DNA of 64,000 nt from Pectobacterium aquaticum (lineage in GTDB: Bacteria; Pseudomonadota; Gammaproteobacteria; Enterobacterales; Enterobacteriaceae). The translations under genes and the position numbers were made by a program. Location: NCBI RefSeq assembly GCF_003382565.3, contig NZ_CP086253.1, positions 3,534,001 through 3,598,000 on the forward strand. The letters run 5' to 3'. The number at the start of each line of letters is the position of its first letter. Position 1 is the stretch's first letter. Positions 52,191-62,409 of this stretch are shown piece after piece. The notes beneath the pieces were generated by a model, which saw nothing but the letters and a program-made list of their open reading frames with translations, made no database searches and was not told the DNA's origin.

Positions 52191-53072
52191 ATGTCTAAAT
52201 CTATCGTTTTTACTGTTTCTTTACTCGCGGCATCAATGAGTCTGGCTTCTGCGGCTAACGCCGCCGAGTTAAACATCGACGTGTTTAATCCAGGTGAAGC
52301 CAGTATGTTCCCCGTTTCTTCTGAAATTATCAGCGGCGATAAAGAAGTCGCGCTGATCGATGCGCAATTCCAGCGTAACGATGCTCAAACGCTGGTTGAT
52401 CGCATCAAAACCACCGGGAAAAAACTGACGACCGTCTATATCAGCCACTCCGATCCTGACTACTATTTCGGTCTGGACGTGATTAAAGCCGCGTTCCCAG
52501 ACGCTAAAATCGTTGCGACCCAGGCGACCATCGATGCGATTAACGCCAGCAAAGACGGCAAAGTGGCACACTGGGGCCCAATTCTGAAAGAAAACGCGCC
52601 GAAAGAGATCGTGGTTCCTCAAGCACTGGCAGGCGATAGCTTTACCATTGATGGCAAAAAGCTGGAAGTGAAAGGTCTGAAAGGGCCAACGCCGGATCGC
52701 ACGTACGTCTGGATCCCTTCGCTAAAAGCCGTGGTCGGCGGTGTTCCGGTATCTGCCAACATCCACGTCTGGCTTGCCGATACCCAAACGCCAGAATCTC
52801 GCGTGCACTGGCGTGACACGCTGAAATCCATTGAAGCGCTGAAGCCAACCACCGTCGTGCCGGGTCACTTTATCGCGCCAACGGATTACACCTTGAAAAA
52901 CGTGACGTTTACGCTGCAATATCTGGATACGGTGGAAAAAGAGCTGGCAAAAGCGAAAGATTCTGCCGAACTGATCGCCGCAATGAAAAAACACTACCCG
53001 ACCCTGAAAGAAGAATCGGGTCTTGAACTGAGCGCCAAAGTCCTGAAAGGTGAAATGAAGTGGCCACAGTAA
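52191..53072 (+). CDS. Exported MBL-fold hydrolase with altered metal motif
   Basis: A 293-residue protein with a signal peptide ending near ANAAEL (about residue 24). The MBL fold is supported by EVALIDAQF, VYISHSDPDYYFGLD, VGGVPVSANIHVW and TTVVPGHF. The canonical HxHxDH is replaced by HSDPDYY: the second and last His positions are Asp and Tyr. Downstream His residues are present. The protein is probably periplasmic; substrate unknown. It overlaps the following DsbA-family gene by 13 bases. Confidence 0.8.
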   Translation: MSKSIVFTVSLLAASMSLASAANAAELNIDVFNPGEASMFPVSSEIISGDKEVALIDAQFQRNDAQTLVDRIKTTGKKLTTVYISHSDPDYYFGLDVIKAAFPDAKIVATQATIDAINASKDGKVAHWGPILKENAPKEIVVPQALAGDSFTIDGKKLEVKGLKGPTPDRTYVWIPSLKAVVGGVPVSANIHVWLADTQTPESRVHWRDTLKSIEALKPTTVVPGHFIAPTDYTLKNVTFTLQYLDTVEKELAKAKDSAELIAAMKKHYPTLKEESGLELSAKVLKGEMKWPQ

Positions 53073-53716
53073 GACTGCATTATATTTACGATCCATTGTG
53101 CGGCTGGTGCTACGGCGCCGCCCCACTCGCGCTGGCCGCGCAGGAGATTGACGGGTTGGATCTGATCCTCCACGGCGGCGGTATGATGACGGGCAGCAAT
53201 AGCCGCACCATCACCCCCGAGTGGCATGATTACGTGATCCCCCACGATCGTCGCATTGCGCAAATGACCGGGCAGACCTTCGGGGAAGCCTATTACGAAG
53301 GGCTGCTGCGCGACACCAGCGTCGTGCTGGATTCCGCGCCGCCAACAGCTGCCGTACTCGCGGCAGAAGCGATGGCTGACAAAGGCATGGCGATGTTGCA
53401 CCAGATCGAGCGGGCGCATTACGTTTCTGGGCTAAAAATCGCCGACGCCGCCGTGCTACGTCAATGTGCAGAAGCGATCGGTCTGGATGGTGATACGTTC
53501 AGCACCGAGTTCACCATTATTCAGGCAGAAACGCTGTCAAAACACATCAGCGCTAGCCGGGAATTACTGGCAAAAGTACGTGGACAAGGCTTCCCCACGT
53601 TTGCGCTGGAAGACGCTAACGGGAATTTCCAGCAAATCCCAGCGGCAAACTACCTCGGTCAGGTAGACGCATGGCGCAAGGTGCTGGCACAGAGGGTCAA
53701 CCACGCGACCGCATAA
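53060..53716 (+). CDS. DsbA-family thioredoxin-fold protein
   Basis: A 218-residue protein with the redox motif CGWC in YIYDPLCGWCYGAAP and a helical insertion typical of FrnE-like/2-hydroxychromene-isomerase DsbA relatives, ending GFPTFALEDANG with the cis-Pro loop. There is no signal peptide, so it should be cytoplasmic. The start is a GTG overlapping the MBL gene, indicating co-translation. Function unknown; a thiol-handling role linked to the MBL hydrolase is possible. Confidence 0.87.
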   Translation: MATVRLHYIYDPLCGWCYGAAPLALAAQEIDGLDLILHGGGMMTGSNSRTITPEWHDYVIPHDRRIAQMTGQTFGEAYYEGLLRDTSVVLDSAPPTAAVLAAEAMADKGMAMLHQIERAHYVSGLKIADAAVLRQCAEAIGLDGDTFSTEFTIIQAETLSKHISASRELLAKVRGQGFPTFALEDANGNFQQIPAANYLGQVDAWRKVLAQRVNHATA

Positions 53717-53737
53717 GCATCCACATCAACCTTAATA

Positions 53738-53768
53738 AGGGAGCACGCCAACGGCCTGCTCCCTTTTT
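53738..53768 (+). terminator. Terminator of the MBL-DsbA operon
   Basis: AAGGGAGCA and TGCTCCCTTTTT form a 9-bp stem with a T-run, 21 bp after the DsbA-type stop. The rest of 53717-54062 holds the dusA promoter side and a palindrome GTGTTCGAACAC (53841-53852) of unknown role. Confidence 0.8.
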
Positions 53769-54062
53769 CGTTCCCGATGACGCCTGAATCTGATTTGATC
53801 TTTGAGATCTTCCCTCTGCTCAGTACCGACGTAAAGTCGCGTGTTCGAACACAGGACACAGCCGGATCCAACCCTCGTAATACGCAACTCACGTCGTGAT
53901 TCATACTTCTTGATCTCAGGTTATCGTGTATGCAGGACGCGTTTTCACAGATGCAGAGTAAGATAGCGAGCAGTCACAGCCCGCTCCCTGTGCTATAGTC
54001 AGCGCCAGCAAAGATAACCTCAGACCACACCGCCAGACACACGAAACGATAACTGACAAACC

Positions 54063-55085
54063 ATGACCGACGTAAAATCAGGTACACACCACACGGTATT
54101 CACCGACTCTCGCGCTTCTCGCCTTAACCGCTTCTCCATCGCGCCGATGCTGGACTGGACCGATCGCCATTGCCGGTATTTTCTTCGCAAGTTGAGCAGC
54201 CAGACGCTGCTGTATACCGAAATGGTAACGACAGGCGCGATTCTTCACGGTAAAGGCGACTATCTGGCCTACAGCGAAGAAGAACACCCGCTGGCGCTAC
54301 AGCTCGGCGGTAGCGATCCGCAAGCGCTGGCGCAGTGTGCCAAACTGGCAGAGCAGCGTGGCTATGATGAAGTTAACCTGAACGTCGGTTGCCCGTCTGA
54401 CCGTGTACAGAATGGTCGTTTCGGTGCCTGCCTGATGGGCGAAGCGGCACTGGTGGCGGACTGCATCAAGGCGATGAAAGACAGTACCTCAATCCCGATT
54501 ACGGTGAAAACCCGCATCGGCATTGACGATCAAGACAGCTATGAATTCCTGTGCGACTTTATTCAAACCGTCGCCGAACGCGGCGAGTGCGATACCTTTA
54601 TCGTCCACGCGCGCAAAGCCTGGCTATCGGGCCTGAGTCCGAAAGAGAATCGGGAGATTCCACCGCTGGACTATCCGCGCGTTTACCAGCTCAAGCGCGA
54701 TTTTCCAGCGCTCACCCTCGCCATCAACGGCGGCGTCAAAACGCTGGAAGAAGCCAAAACGCATTTACAGCATCTGGACGGCGTGATGATGGGGCGTGAG
54801 GCTTACCAGAATCCCGGTATTCTGGCGCAGGTCGACCGTGAGCTATTTGGCATCGACACCGCCACGCCGGATCTGGCTGGTGTGGTAAGAGCCATGTACC
54901 CCTATATCGAGCGCGAACTCTCTGGCGGCGCGTCATTAGGCCACATCACGCGCCACATGCTCGGCATGTTTCAGGGCATCCCCGGTGCGCGTCAGTGGCG
55001 ACGCTATCTGAGTGAAAACGCCCACAAACCCGGTGCTGACGCTGCGGTGGTAGAGCGTGCGCTGGCGCTGGTTAATCTGGTTTAA
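54063..55085 (+). CDS. dusA: tRNA-dihydrouridine(20/20a) synthase
   Basis: A 340-residue FMN enzyme reducing uridines 20 and 20a of tRNA. It shows RFSIAPMLDWTDRHCRYF, VNLNVGCPSDRVQNGRFGACL (catalytic Cys), VKTRIGIDD and TFIVHARKAWLSGLSPKENR. Its position before pspG, qor, dnaB and alr agrees with enterobacterial order. The first 20 residues are variable and the start may be slightly further in. Confidence 0.95.
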   Translation: MTDVKSGTHHTVFTDSRASRLNRFSIAPMLDWTDRHCRYFLRKLSSQTLLYTEMVTTGAILHGKGDYLAYSEEEHPLALQLGGSDPQALAQCAKLAEQRGYDEVNLNVGCPSDRVQNGRFGACLMGEAALVADCIKAMKDSTSIPITVKTRIGIDDQDSYEFLCDFIQTVAERGECDTFIVHARKAWLSGLSPKENREIPPLDYPRVYQLKRDFPALTLAINGGVKTLEEAKTHLQHLDGVMMGREAYQNPGILAQVDRELFGIDTATPDLAGVVRAMYPYIERELSGGASLGHITRHMLGMFQGIPGARQWRRYLSENAHKPGADAAVVERALALVNLV

Positions 55086-55139
55086 AAAATACTAACAGTT
55101 AGTGTTTTTCATCAACACTCTTTCATTTCTCTTCCTGAC

Positions 55140-55170
55140 GCCGCTGGTAAATCAATCACTTACCAGCGGC
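55140..55170. repeat. Inverted repeat just upstream of the pspG promoter
   Basis: GCCGCTGGTAA and TTACCAGCGGC form perfect 11-bp arms with a 9-base loop, seven bases before the sigma-54-like site. It may be the dusA terminator (though no T-run follows) or part of the regulatory region. Confidence 0.5.
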
Positions 55171-55176
55171 ACATCT

Positions 55177-55192
55177 TGGCACGATTCTTGTT
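55177..55192 (+). promoter_or_regulatory. Sigma-54 promoter of pspG
   Basis: TGGCACGATTCTTGTT fits the -24/-12 form TGGCACG-N4-TTGCT, with GG and GT 10 bases apart (GC is the usual second dinucleotide). pspG is a known PspF/sigma-54 gene. Confidence 0.75.
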
Positions 55193-55250
55193 ATAGCTTA
55201 TGTGGCACGCAGAACTTTTCTCTGCGGTTTAACCGCTACAGGAGCACACC

Positions 55251-55523
55251 ATGTTGGAAATTTTCTTCGTTATTGGCTTTTTTATCATGCTGATGTTGAC
55301 GGGCGTGTCACTGCTGGGCGTGATTGCTGCACTGTTTGTGGCGTCCCTTTTTATGTTGATCGGTGGGCTGTTTAGCATCGCGATAAAGGTACTGCCGTGG
55401 CTGATCTTGGCCGTCGCGGCGGTGTGGCTGTGGCGCAAATTTAGCGGACGACCTGTCTACAACTCGCACCGCTATACCTATCGCAAATACACCTATCGCC
55501 AGCGCAACGGAAATGAGTGGTAA
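55251..55523 (+). CDS. pspG: Phage shock protein G
   Basis: A 90-residue inner-membrane protein with two hydrophobic segments (FFVIGFFIMLMLTGVSLLGV and about residues 30-62) and a basic Tyr/Arg-rich tail (YRKYTYRQRNG), matching PspG. It is an effector of the envelope stress response. The start at 55251 follows caggagcacacc, and a sigma-54-like promoter is 60 bp upstream. Confidence 0.92.
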   Translation: MLEIFFVIGFFIMLMLTGVSLLGVIAALFVASLFMLIGGLFSIAIKVLPWLILAVAAVWLWRKFSGRPVYNSHRYTYRKYTYRQRNGNEW

Positions 55524-55913
55524 TGCCAGAAAAATCTGGGTTACACGAAAATGAGTTGCGCACAAAAATGACGGGCAACGCCGTGTTTAACATCAACTTG
55601 TTTTACTACGGCTTGTTTTAATACGGATTATTTTAATATGACCTGTTTTAGTACAAAAGTGTGCGCCAGCAGATATTTTTTCCCAGATGTGGCTGCTAGG
55701 ATGGCGCTACTGTTTGATACCCCAATATTGTTTACACGGGTAAGCAAGCACTGTGGCAAAAAGCCACACGATTTCATCGTCGTCAGGGAAATAATAGCCG
55801 CACAGCGGCACTTTCGTGACGATCACCACGCTGTACCCTACATACAGTCTGATGAAATTGGCGAACGGCAAGGGCTTCCTAACAGGAAGCCCTTTGCTTT
55901 TCAGAAACAAATA
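55524..55913. other. Intergenic region between pspG and qor
   Basis: A terminator hairpin AGGGCTTCCT/AGGAAGCCCT (55871-55892) is followed by TTGCTTTTC. A minus-strand frame at 55707-55910 encodes 67 residues (FIRLYVGYSVVIVTKVPLCG...), but its start lies in the hairpin and I recognise no family; a plus-strand frame over the same bases is also open. I do not call a gene. Confidence 0.5.
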
Positions 55914-56897
55914 TTAGGGAATCAGCAGGCAGGAGCCCTGCGTACTGCGGCTTTCCAGCGCCCGATGAGCCGCTTGCGCATCCGCCAGCGCAAATTTTTG
56001 ATGCTGCGGCACGTCTACCGTAATTGCTCCACTGGCGATCAGTGAAAAGAGTGCATTGCTGGCCTGTTCGAGTTCGGCGCGGTTCGTCACGTAACCAAAC
56101 AGCGACGGACGCGTGACGTACAGCGAGCCTTTCTGGTTCAAAATCCCCAGATTGACGCCGGTCACTGGCCCCGACGCATTGCCGAAGCTGACCATCAGTC
56201 CGCGACGGCGCAGGCTATCGAGCGAGGCTTCCCAAGTATCTTTCCCAACCGAGTCATACACGACGTCCACCTTCTGCCCATCGGTCAGTTCCGCGACGCG
56301 CTGCGCAATATTCTCGGTACGGTAATTAATGGTCGCCCAGGCACCCGCCTGTTTTGCCCGCTCCGCCTTCTCATCGGAACCCACCGTCCCGATCAGCTTC
56401 GCCCCTAGCGCCTTCGCCCACTGACAGGCAATCAACCCAACGCCACCCGCCGCCGCATGGAACAGGAAGACTTCATTTGGCTTGATTTCATACGTCTGGC
56501 GCAGCAGATAGTAAACCGTCAGCCCTTTCAGGAAAGAGGCCGCTGCCTGCTCAAAGCTGATGGCATCCGGCAGCAGCGCAACTTTCTCCGCCACCACGTT
56601 ATGCACTTCGCTATACGCCCCTAACCCGGACTGCGCATAAACGACGCGATCGCCGACTTTCAGCACGCTAACCCCTGCCCCAACTTTCGTCACGACGCCC
56701 GCCGCTTCGGTTCCCAGACCGGAAGGTAAGTCAGGCACCGGATACAGGCCGCTGCGAATATAGGTATCGATAAAATTAATGCCGATGGCGCGATTCTCAA
56801 CCTGAACCTCTCCCGCAGCGGGGTCGGCAGGTGTGAAATCCACATATTGCAGAACCTCTGGGCCACCATAAGCTCGGAACTGAACGCGTTTTGCCAT
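55914..56897 (-). CDS. qor: NADPH quinone oxidoreductase, zeta-crystallin type
   Basis: A 327-residue medium-chain dehydrogenase without zinc-binding residues. VQFRAYGGPEVLQYVDFTPA at the N-terminus, the NADPH motif FLFHAAAGGVGLIACQWAKA, and VVYDSVGKDTWEASLDSL match QOR. It reduces quinones by one electron using NADPH. The neighbour is normally dnaB; here an IS110 element intervenes. Confidence 0.94.
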   Translation of the reverse strand: MAKRVQFRAYGGPEVLQYVDFTPADPAAGEVQVENRAIGINFIDTYIRSGLYPVPDLPSGLGTEAAGVVTKVGAGVSVLKVGDRVVYAQSGLGAYSEVHNVVAEKVALLPDAISFEQAAASFLKGLTVYYLLRQTYEIKPNEVFLFHAAAGGVGLIACQWAKALGAKLIGTVGSDEKAERAKQAGAWATINYRTENIAQRVAELTDGQKVDVVYDSVGKDTWEASLDSLRRRGLMVSFGNASGPVTGVNLGILNQKGSLYVTRPSLFGYVTNRAELEQASNALFSLIASGAITVDVPQHQKFALADAQAAHRALESRSTQGSCLLIP

Positions 56898-57012
56898 GTT
56901 ATCTCCTTAATCGTGACAGGTTCGTTGTCTCTCTATAATACGTATACCCTTGTATCTTGAAGTTTAGGTATTATTGACAATGTAGGTTTGGCACGGTTCA
57001 TGTAGCCTGGTT

Positions 57013-57062
<50 letters not shown>

Positions 57063-57081
57063 TCACTCATCTGAAACCCGT

Positions 57082-58093
<1,012 letters not shown>

Positions 58094-58100
58094 AAAATAG

Positions 58101-58306
<206 letters not shown>

Positions 58307-58385
58307 ATATTGTGTTATTTCGGACGTGTGGCATATACAATGCCCCCTAATCCAATGGCAAATCAACCGGTAAAGAACCCGTTTT

Positions 58386-59792
58386 ATGGCAGAGAAAAGA
58401 CCCACCAATAAATCGAATGCACCTCGCGACCGCCAGATGGAAGGTCTGAAACTTCCGCCACATTCGCTGGAAGCGGAGCAGTCGGTATTGGGTGGCCTGA
58501 TGCTCGACAATGAACGCTGGGATAATGTCGCCGAGCGTGTTGTTGCTAACGATTTCTATAACCGTGCCCACCGTCTGATCTTCACCGAAATGCATCGGCT
58601 GCTGGAAATGAGCAAGCCGATCGACCTGATCACGCTGTCCGAATCGCTCGAACTGCAAGGCTCACTGGAATCCGCTGGTGGCTTCGCCTATCTGGCTGAA
58701 TTGGCAAAGAACACGCCGAGCGCCGCTAACATCGGTGCCTACGCCGATATCGTGCGCGAGCGCGCCGTGGTGCGTGAGATGATCTCCGTCGCCAATGAGA
58801 TCGCCGATGCCGGCTACGATCCGCAGGGGCGCAGCAGCGAAGATCTGCTCGATCTGGCGGAATCTCGTGTCTTCCAGATCGCCGAAAACCGCGCCAGCAA
58901 AGATGAAGGCCCAAAAAGTATCGACCGCATTCTGGAAGATACCGTTTCCCGTATCGAGCAGCTTTACCAGAAACCACATGATGGTGTGACGGGGGTGGAC
59001 ACGGGCTATCAGGACCTCAACAAAAAAACCGCTGGCTTGCAGAAATCCGACCTGATCATCGTGGCAGCCCGTCCATCAATGGGGAAAACCACCTTTGCGA
59101 TGAACCTGTGCGAACATGCCGCGATGACACAGGAAAAGCCCGTCCTGATCTTCAGTCTGGAGATGCCCGGCGAGCAGATCATGATGCGTATGCTCGCGTC
59201 TCTGTCTCGCGTGGATCAGACGCGAATCCGTACCGGCCAGTTGGATGACGAGGACTGGGCGCGCATTTCCAGCACCATGGGGATCCTGCTGGAAAAACGC
59301 AACATGTACATCGATGACTCCTCTGGCCTGACGCCGACCGACGTGCGATCCCGCGCCCGCCGCGTGTTCCGTGAACATAATGGCCTGAGCCTGATCATGA
59401 TCGACTACCTGCAATTAATGCGCGTGCCGTCATTGTCCGACAACCGTACGCTGGAAATTGCAGAAATTTCCCGCTCGCTCAAAGCGTTGGCAAAAGAATT
59501 GCAGGTTCCTGTTGTCGCCCTGTCGCAGCTTAACCGTAGTCTGGAACAGCGCGCCGATAAGCGCCCGGTTAACTCGGATCTGCGTGAGTCCGGCTCCATC
59601 GAGCAGGATGCCGACTTGATTATGTTTATCTATCGTGATGAGGTTTATCACGAAAACAGCGACCTGAAAGGCATCGCTGAAATCATTCTGGGGAAACAGC
59701 GTAACGGCCCGATTGGTTCCGTTCGTTTGACCTTTAACGGGCAGTGGTCGCGCTTTGATAACTATGCCGGCCCACAATATGACGATGAATAA
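58386..59792 (+). CDS. dnaB: Replicative DNA helicase DnaB
   Basis: A 468-residue hexameric helicase. The N-terminal domain starts LKLPPHSLEAEQSVLGGLML; the RecA-like motor has Walker A ARPSMGKTTFAMNL, SLEMPGEQIMMRMLAS, Walker B SLIMIDYLQLM and the arginine-finger region. It unwinds DNA at the replication fork. Next genes are alr and later tyrB, as in E. coli. Confidence 0.96.
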   Translation: MAEKRPTNKSNAPRDRQMEGLKLPPHSLEAEQSVLGGLMLDNERWDNVAERVVANDFYNRAHRLIFTEMHRLLEMSKPIDLITLSESLELQGSLESAGGFAYLAELAKNTPSAANIGAYADIVRERAVVREMISVANEIADAGYDPQGRSSEDLLDLAESRVFQIAENRASKDEGPKSIDRILEDTVSRIEQLYQKPHDGVTGVDTGYQDLNKKTAGLQKSDLIIVAARPSMGKTTFAMNLCEHAAMTQEKPVLIFSLEMPGEQIMMRMLASLSRVDQTRIRTGQLDDEDWARISSTMGILLEKRNMYIDDSSGLTPTDVRSRARRVFREHNGLSLIMIDYLQLMRVPSLSDNRTLEIAEISRSLKALAKELQVPVVALSQLNRSLEQRADKRPVNSDLRESGSIEQDADLIMFIYRDEVYHENSDLKGIAEIILGKQRNGPIGSVRLTFNGQWSRFDNYAGPQYDDE

Positions 59793-59833
59793 CGCAGCGC
59801 TCAGCAATGACAACACTGCACTAAGGAACAAGA

Positions 59834-60916
59834 ATGAAAACGGCAACGGCCGTCATTAACCGGCGTGCTTTGCGCCACAACCTGCAACGTATCCGTCAGC
59901 TAGCGCCTGACAGTCAGGTCGTTGCCGTCGTGAAAGCCAATGCCTACGGCCACGGCATGATCGACGCTGCCCATACCTTTTCCGACGCTGACTGCTACGG
60001 CGTCGCGCGGCTCTCCGAAGCGCTGGCACTGCGCGCCGCGGGCATCACTAAGCCTATCGTCCTGCTGGAAGGCTTTTTCTCCGCCGACGACCTCCCGCTT
60101 CTGGTAGAGCACCAGTTAGAAACCGCCGTTCACAGCCCTGAACAGCTTGCCGCGCTGGAACAGGCCACGCTGCCACAGCCGATCCCCGTGTGGATGAAAC
60201 TGGATAGCGGTATGCACCGTCTTGGCGTTCTGCCGGAACACGCCGACGCATTCTGGCAACGCCTGACCGAATGCCGCAACGTGGTACAGCCAGTCAATAT
60301 CATGAGCCACTTTTGCCGCGCCGATGAACCCGAAGCGGGAACCACCGAACGCCAGCTAGCCTGCTTCGATGCCTTTACGCAGGGTAAGCCCAGCGCACAG
60401 TCCATTGCGGCCTCCGGCGGTATTCTGCTGTGGCCGCAGTCACACCGCGATCGCGTTCGTCCCGGCATCATTCTCTATGGCGTGTCACCGTTGGATAACG
60501 AAGACGCCGCGCATTTTGGCTTCCAGCCAGCCATGACCTTTACGTCTCACCTGATCGCGGTACGCGAACACAACGCGGGCGAAGCGGTCGGTTACGGCGG
60601 CACCTGGATCAGCCCGCGCAATACTCGTCTGGGTGTGGTCGCCGTCGGCTACGGTGATGGCTATCCGCGCTGCGCCCCAGCCGGGACGCCCGTGCTCGTC
60701 AACGGCCGCGAAGTACCGCTTTCTGGCCGCGTATCGATGGATATGATCACGGTGGATTTAGGGCCAGATGCGCAGGACAAGGTCGGCGATGAGGTCATCC
60801 TTTGGGGGCCAACGCTACCGGTTGAACGCATTGCTGCGCATACGGGCGCCAGCGCCTACGAGCTGATCACGCGCTTAACCCAGCGCACCGCGTTGGAATA
60901 CGTCGACGGTGAGTAA
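59834..60916 (+). CDS. alr: Alanine racemase
   Basis: A 360-residue PLP enzyme supplying D-alanine for peptidoglycan. The PLP Lys is in VVAVVKANAYGHG; the catalytic Tyr is in AVGYGGTWI and the GRVSMDMITVDLG block follows. It lies 41 bp after dnaB and overlaps the next gene by eight bases. Confidence 0.96.
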   Translation: MKTATAVINRRALRHNLQRIRQLAPDSQVVAVVKANAYGHGMIDAAHTFSDADCYGVARLSEALALRAAGITKPIVLLEGFFSADDLPLLVEHQLETAVHSPEQLAALEQATLPQPIPVWMKLDSGMHRLGVLPEHADAFWQRLTECRNVVQPVNIMSHFCRADEPEAGTTERQLACFDAFTQGKPSAQSIAASGGILLWPQSHRDRVRPGIILYGVSPLDNEDAAHFGFQPAMTFTSHLIAVREHNAGEAVGYGGTWISPRNTRLGVVAVGYGDGYPRCAPAGTPVLVNGREVPLSGRVSMDMITVDLGPDAQDKVGDEVILWGPTLPVERIAAHTGASAYELITRLTQRTALEYVDGE

Positions 60917-61547
60917 AAACGGACTGACTAGTTTTTATCGGCAAGCTCATGGCTTGCCGACCTTAAAACGGGTTATCTACTATGCGGCAAGCTGGCTTGC
61001 CGTCTCCGCTATCCTGACGCTGTTTGCCCTCATTAATTTCTATACTCTGAAACCGACGGACGTCGGCGGCACGCTGTTTGGCGGCATGTTTAGCGCGATG
61101 TTCGACCTCATCTATTGGTCTTGCGCCGCGTCGGGATTCTGCTTTCTGGCGCTCTTTCGGCTTTCAGGATGGCGTGTTGCCTGGGTACTCGCGGGGCTGG
61201 TGCAAATCGGTATCGGCGCACTGTGGCGCATTCAATATTGGCAGGATTATGAAAGCGACGAGCTGATACTTTCCCCGATGCCCGGCGAACTGTATGTTTC
61301 CATGCTGGTGGGCGCAGGCATGGCCGCCATCGGCATCGTGAAATATCGACACGCGCGGCGCAACCCAGTCGCTCCACGTCCAAGCTATGCGAAAGCGGTC
61401 GCTGCATTGCTGCTGATCGCGCTTTATTTCGCGCTCCCGCTGCATTTCTACCTGCGTGAACCTCTCCCCTACTGCGCTTTTAGCCCCAGCGGTCAGCAGT
61501 TAACGGTATGTCTGGGAGACAATGACGAGCGGATTATTGTTGAGTGA
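60909..61547 (+). CDS. Membrane protein of unknown function, coupled to alr
   Basis: A 212-residue protein with about five hydrophobic segments (near residues 23-45, 55-80, 86-105, 128-145 and 163-182) and a short polar C-terminus with two Cys residues (PYCAFSPSGQ, LTVCLGD). The start is a GTG overlapping the alr stop. I do not recognise the family. Two Cys in a probable periplasmic tail could form a disulfide. Confidence 0.75.
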   Translation: MSKNGLTSFYRQAHGLPTLKRVIYYAASWLAVSAILTLFALINFYTLKPTDVGGTLFGGMFSAMFDLIYWSCAASGFCFLALFRLSGWRVAWVLAGLVQIGIGALWRIQYWQDYESDELILSPMPGELYVSMLVGAGMAAIGIVKYRHARRNPVAPRPSYAKAVAALLLIALYFALPLHFYLREPLPYCAFSPSGQQLTVCLGDNDERIIVE

Positions 61548-61680
61548 TGGATGTACCGCCGTACAGGCAGCTAAGAAAATTAAACGCGCCGAAAATCAAC
61601 AATAAAAAACTCATAGGCAACGCGACCTAAAAAGCTGGTAGTCTGTTTGGCCGACTGCCTGATACTGTTTAGGAAACGCG

Positions 61681-62160
61681 ATGTACCACATTGATGACTT
61701 CGATCTGAAAATCCTGACGCTGCTACAGACCAACGGCCGCCTGACCAATCAGGAACTGAGCGATCTGGTTGGGCTTTCCGCCTCGCAGTGTTCCCGCCGT
61801 CGCATCGCGCTAGAACAGGCACAGCTGATTCTCGGCTACCATGCCCGCCTGTCGCCGAACGCAGTCGGGTTGGAATGCCTAGGGTTAATTGAAGTGCGGT
61901 TGATCAACCATACCAGCGAATACGTTGAACGCTTTCACCAGATGCTGGGGGAAGTGGATGCCATCATCGATGCCTATAAAACCACGGGTGATGCCGATTA
62001 TCTGTTAAAAGTCGCCGTGGCCGATCTGCCAGGACTCAGCACCCTGATTAGCCAGATTCTGTCGCAGAACAAGAGCGTCGCGCACCTGAAAACCTCAGTG
62101 GTATTGAACCGCCTCAAAGAGAACGGTTTGGTGATACCAGAACGGCTTGCGTTGCCCTGA
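61681..62160 (+). CDS. Lrp/AsnC-family transcriptional regulator
   Basis: A 159-residue regulator: N-terminal HTH (DDFDLKILTLLQTNGRLTNQ, ELSDLVGLSASQCSRRRIAL) and the RAM ligand domain (VDAIIDAYKTTGDADYLLKV). Amino-acid response is likely. It precedes a YitT-type membrane protein and tyrB, which encodes an aromatic aminotransferase, so one of these may be its target. Confidence 0.9.
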   Translation: MYHIDDFDLKILTLLQTNGRLTNQELSDLVGLSASQCSRRRIALEQAQLILGYHARLSPNAVGLECLGLIEVRLINHTSEYVERFHQMLGEVDAIIDAYKTTGDADYLLKVAVADLPGLSTLISQILSQNKSVAHLKTSVVLNRLKENGLVIPERLALP

Positions 62161-62409
62161 ATTGGGGCAACTGCCTCTATTTGGTGCATAAAATGAATGC
62201 CTCACGCAACGAAACCTATGTAAATGCACGATTCAGCCGAATAGATAATAAAAAACGCATGAATCACGCATTGTTTTCATTCATATAATTCAATACGTTG
62301 CTCTTATCGCAGGCGAGATTACGCAGACACCAGCCGCTAAACAGCACTATCTGGTGCGATTCTTGCTTTGGTAAGCACCTGTTTTACGACCATCTGTTGA
62401 GTGCTCACC

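Noticed and set aside
55638..56045. 135-codon plus-strand frame between pspG and qor
   Set aside because: It runs through a terminator and into the 3' end of qor on the other strand; no start signal or family.
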